Shown: positions 5,844-7,225 of the stretch, piece by piece
How positions within the stretch are numbered: position 1 is the first letter of the stretch
Layout of the letters: every line of letters starts with the position of its first letter
Notes under the pieces: generated by a model
The model's database searches: none
Seen by the model: only the letters and a program-made list of their open reading frames with translations
What the model was told of the DNA's origin: nothing
Assembly (NCBI GenBank): GCA_963578655.1
Contig: CAUZEB010000092.1
Span: 1 to 7,225 of the forward strand
Direction: 5' to 3'
DNA from: CAUZEB01 sp963578655
Lineage (GTDB): Bacteria > Chloroflexota > Dehalococcoidia > Lucifugimonadales > CAUZEB01
DNA: 7,225 bases
Position numbers and translations under genes: made by a program

Positions 5844-6483
5844 TTATGACCATTCATGGATTAACGAGCTTAAAAAGTAAAGAGCGATAATTATTAGGAG
5901 ACTACCGATTACTCTACTAATAGTAGTCTTCCTGGTTTGTAGAATATCGACTAGTTTCGTGTCAGTTAACGTCAAGGTGACGAATATATACCAAGAAGCG
6001 TCTATTGAAGCTGCTATCGTTCCCATTAACCATATTTCTATCCATCCGGAGTCCACCTGAACGAAATGACTGAATATTGCTAGAAAGAAGAGGGCTATCT
6101 TGGGATTCAGTAGGGCTATTAGCAGGCCTTCTCCAGAACCCTTGAGCAATCTGCCTGATTCAGTGAATAAAGCCCCTGGTTTTATGAGAGACATATCCTC
6201 ACCGGAGATAAGAGCGCGAACTCCAACGTAACCGACTAAAATTGCACCCATGGACTGTATTACGCGTAATACAGTGTTGTTTGGCGAGAATTAGTTCAGT
6301 TATGCCTATAACAGTGATAAATGACCAAAACCCAATCCCCAACCCATGCCCAAGGCTAGTAGCTAACCCGTAATATTTTCCGTGCAGGATGGAATTATTC
6401 ACTATTAGGGCAAGACTTGGACCAGGTGACATTGCACCTAGAAAACAAATGCCTGTGAGTTGTAACCAGGAACTATTGTCCAT
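5844..6483 (-). pseudogene. LysE/RhtB-family amino-acid exporter, split by one frameshift
   Basis: Two overlapping minus-strand frames together give a full-length exporter of about 212 residues, the usual size for LysE/RhtB proteins. The first part (67 codons from the ATG at 6483) reads MDNSSWLQLTGICFLGAMSP then GPSLALIVNN, with the family hallmark FxGAxSPGPxxAL and the glycine-rich TSLGHGLGIG helix. It continues in the other frame as NNTVLRVIQSMGAILVGYVG and runs to LIHEWS-stop. There the typical ALLNPKIALFFLAIF helix and the C-terminal helices are intact. The shift falls in the AAA at 6282-6280: one extra base, or two missing. Members export amino acids or homoserine-type compounds across the inner membrane with about six helices. 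All other family features are kept, so the lesion is recent, an assembly/sequencing error, or recoded. It is the first gene of the minus-strand run and ends 115 bp before the GNAT gene. Confidence 0.9.
6254..6275. repeat. Perfect 22-bp palindrome inside the LysE pseudogene
   Basis: ACTGTATTACG at 6254-6264 is followed directly by its exact reverse complement at 6265-6275, with no centre bases. It lies wholly inside coding sequence (TVLRVIQS in the restored frame), 4-5 bases downstream of the frameshift on the coding strand. It could form a cruciform or an mRNA hairpin of about 9 bp. Confidence 0.97.
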
Positions 6484-6800
6484 AGAGTTTGATCCTAAGG
6501 CTTGGATAGTTCATCTGAGGATAGACATGTGCGAACTAGATGATTTCGAATTCATGCTTTTTTACTCTAGTCCTTCGGGTGTAGATATTTTCTGACTTAA
6601 ATCCTGATGCTCATAGTGTTCATAAATTTATAAAGTTGTCCTTTAATTACATAATTAAAGGACATATGGTAAGGTGGGACATGTTTTAATAGCAAGACCC
6701 ATAGAATAATCATTCTGTTAAGAATCGTAATCTCCCTAGAGGAAATGAAGAGCAGTCGCTAATATACCTTAAAAGAGTAATAGTATAAGGAGGATAGTTA
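6484..6800. other. Divergent intergenic region (317 bp) with no gene
   Basis: This gap separates the minus-strand LysE pseudogene from the plus-strand YIP1-like gene and must hold both promoters. The clear features are the 28-bp dyad at 6637-6664 and the AAGGAGG ribosome binding site at 6787-6793. Codon patterns here do not suggest a protein, and I see no RNA gene, terminator or known riboswitch. No convincing -35/-10 pair could be assigned; TAATAT near 6760 is only a weak candidate. Confidence 0.6.
6637..6664. promoter_or_regulatory. 28-bp perfect dyad, probable operator between divergent genes
   Basis: TGTCCTTTAATTA (6637-6649) and its exact reverse complement (6652-6664) flank a 2-bp centre, CA. 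Thirteen-base arms with almost no spacer fit a site for a symmetric dimeric regulator better than an RNA hairpin. No T-run follows on either strand, which argues against a terminator. It lies 153 bp upstream of the LysE start and 136 bp upstream of the YIP1-like start, so it could serve either or both. The symmetry is seen directly; the operator role is inferred. Confidence 0.6.
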
Positions 6801-7225
6801 ATGATTCGACGAATGTTGGAGGCAGTAAAACTAAAGTCTTCCATCTACGAGGAAGTAGAGGCAGATAAATCTGCTACTCTCCAGGCTCTTCTTGTAGTAG
6901 TTTTAGCATCCCTAGCTTCTGGAATTGCTCTTATTGGTATGCCGGACCAAAACACCGGAGACCAGTCTCCCGTGGTTCTAATTATAGGAACCGTTGTGTT
7001 AGCTCTCCTTGTATGGGCGTTATTAGCTATGATAGCTTATTTAGTTGGCACTAAGTTATTTCCTACTTCTGAAACAAGTGCCGATTGGGGTGAGCTAGCC
7101 CGTACTTTAGGATTCGCACAGTCAGTAGGGATTTTGAAGATTTTTGGCTTGTTACCAGTTATAGGCTCTACTGTATTTGCGATCATTTCTATTTGGACGC
7201 TGGTTGCCACTGTCATAGCAATTAG
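6801..7225 (+). CDS. YIP1-family integral membrane protein, partial (runs off the end)
   Basis: From the ATG at 6801 there are 141 open codons to the window end. The start is firm: AAGGAGG (6787-6793) lies 7 nt upstream. The N-terminus MIRRMLEAVKLKSSIYEEVE is soluble ('YEEVEAD..AT.QA' is typical of bacterial Yip1-domain proteins). Helix 1 follows at about residues 28-46 (ALLVVVLASLASGIALIG), helix 2 at about 57-82, the motif VGTKLF (82-87), and ADWGELARTLGFAQS (94-108), a conserved loop of the family. Further helices at about 109-141 include a proline (GLLPVIGS). Bacterial members have no firmly assigned role; the eukaryotic Yip1 proteins act in vesicle traffic, which cannot be carried over. 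A few tens of residues are probably missing. Confidence 0.82.
   Translation, partial: MIRRMLEAVKLKSSIYEEVEADKSATLQALLVVVLASLASGIALIGMPDQNTGDQSPVVLIIGTVVLALLVWALLAMIAYLVGTKLFPTSETSADWGELARTLGFAQSVGILKIFGLLPVIGSTVFAIISIWTLVATVIAI

Noticed and set aside
6594..6604. GACTTAAATCC, similar to the tRNA-Leu junction core, as a second att site
   Set aside because: It differs by one A and has none of the tRNA sequence that follows at 1878-1936; chance in AT-rich DNA is more likely.

Overview
The window reads as bacterial chromosome of moderate-to-low G+C. It carries ordinary metabolic and transport genes, one degraded mobile-element remnant and an unusual number of broken genes. The pairing of a luciferase-like flavin monooxygenase with a short-chain dehydrogenase (SDR), plus a YIP1-family membrane protein and a GNAT acetyltransferase, recalls marine Chloroflexota of the SAR202 type, whose genomes are known for many paralogues of the first two families. 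That placement is inference from gene content only; no taxonomic marker gene is present.

Left part (1-1936). The N-terminus of an MFS exporter enters on the minus strand. Just upstream of its start lies a perfect two-copy 23-bp tandem duplication. Two minus-strand genes typical of integrated phage-like elements follow: a small helix-turn-helix protein (442-762), and the C-terminal part of a replication/primase-like protein (834-1733) that has an in-frame amber codon and no N-terminus. Next come a 12-bp-arm inverted repeat and then the 3' half of a tRNA-Leu(UAA) gene, cut at the anticodon stem-loop. Together these look like the attR end of an old tRNA-Leu-targeted integrative element, with the element to the left and host DNA to the right.

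Middle (1937-4640). An orphan plus-strand membrane protein (2007-2453) faces a minus-strand run. The run contains an SDR pseudogene with two nonsense codons, two frameshifts and a lost catalytic serine, in DNA clearly richer in G+C than its neighbours. Upstream of it is an intact luciferase-like monooxygenase with a strong ribosome binding site.

Right part (4641-7225). An intact two-domain GNAT acetyltransferase is preceded by a LysE/RhtB amino-acid exporter split by one frameshift, which lies five bases from a perfect 22-bp palindrome. A divergent intergenic region with a 28-bp dyad separates this from a plus-strand YIP1-family membrane protein that runs off the end.

The minus-strand genes LysE, GNAT, monooxygenase and SDR are codirectional with gaps of about 90-120 bp. 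They may be partly cotranscribed, but GNAT and the monooxygenase each have their own plausible upstream signals. I do not see a clearly new defence or biosynthetic system. The most informative observations are the half-tRNA junction, the decayed element and the contrast between dead and intact genes.
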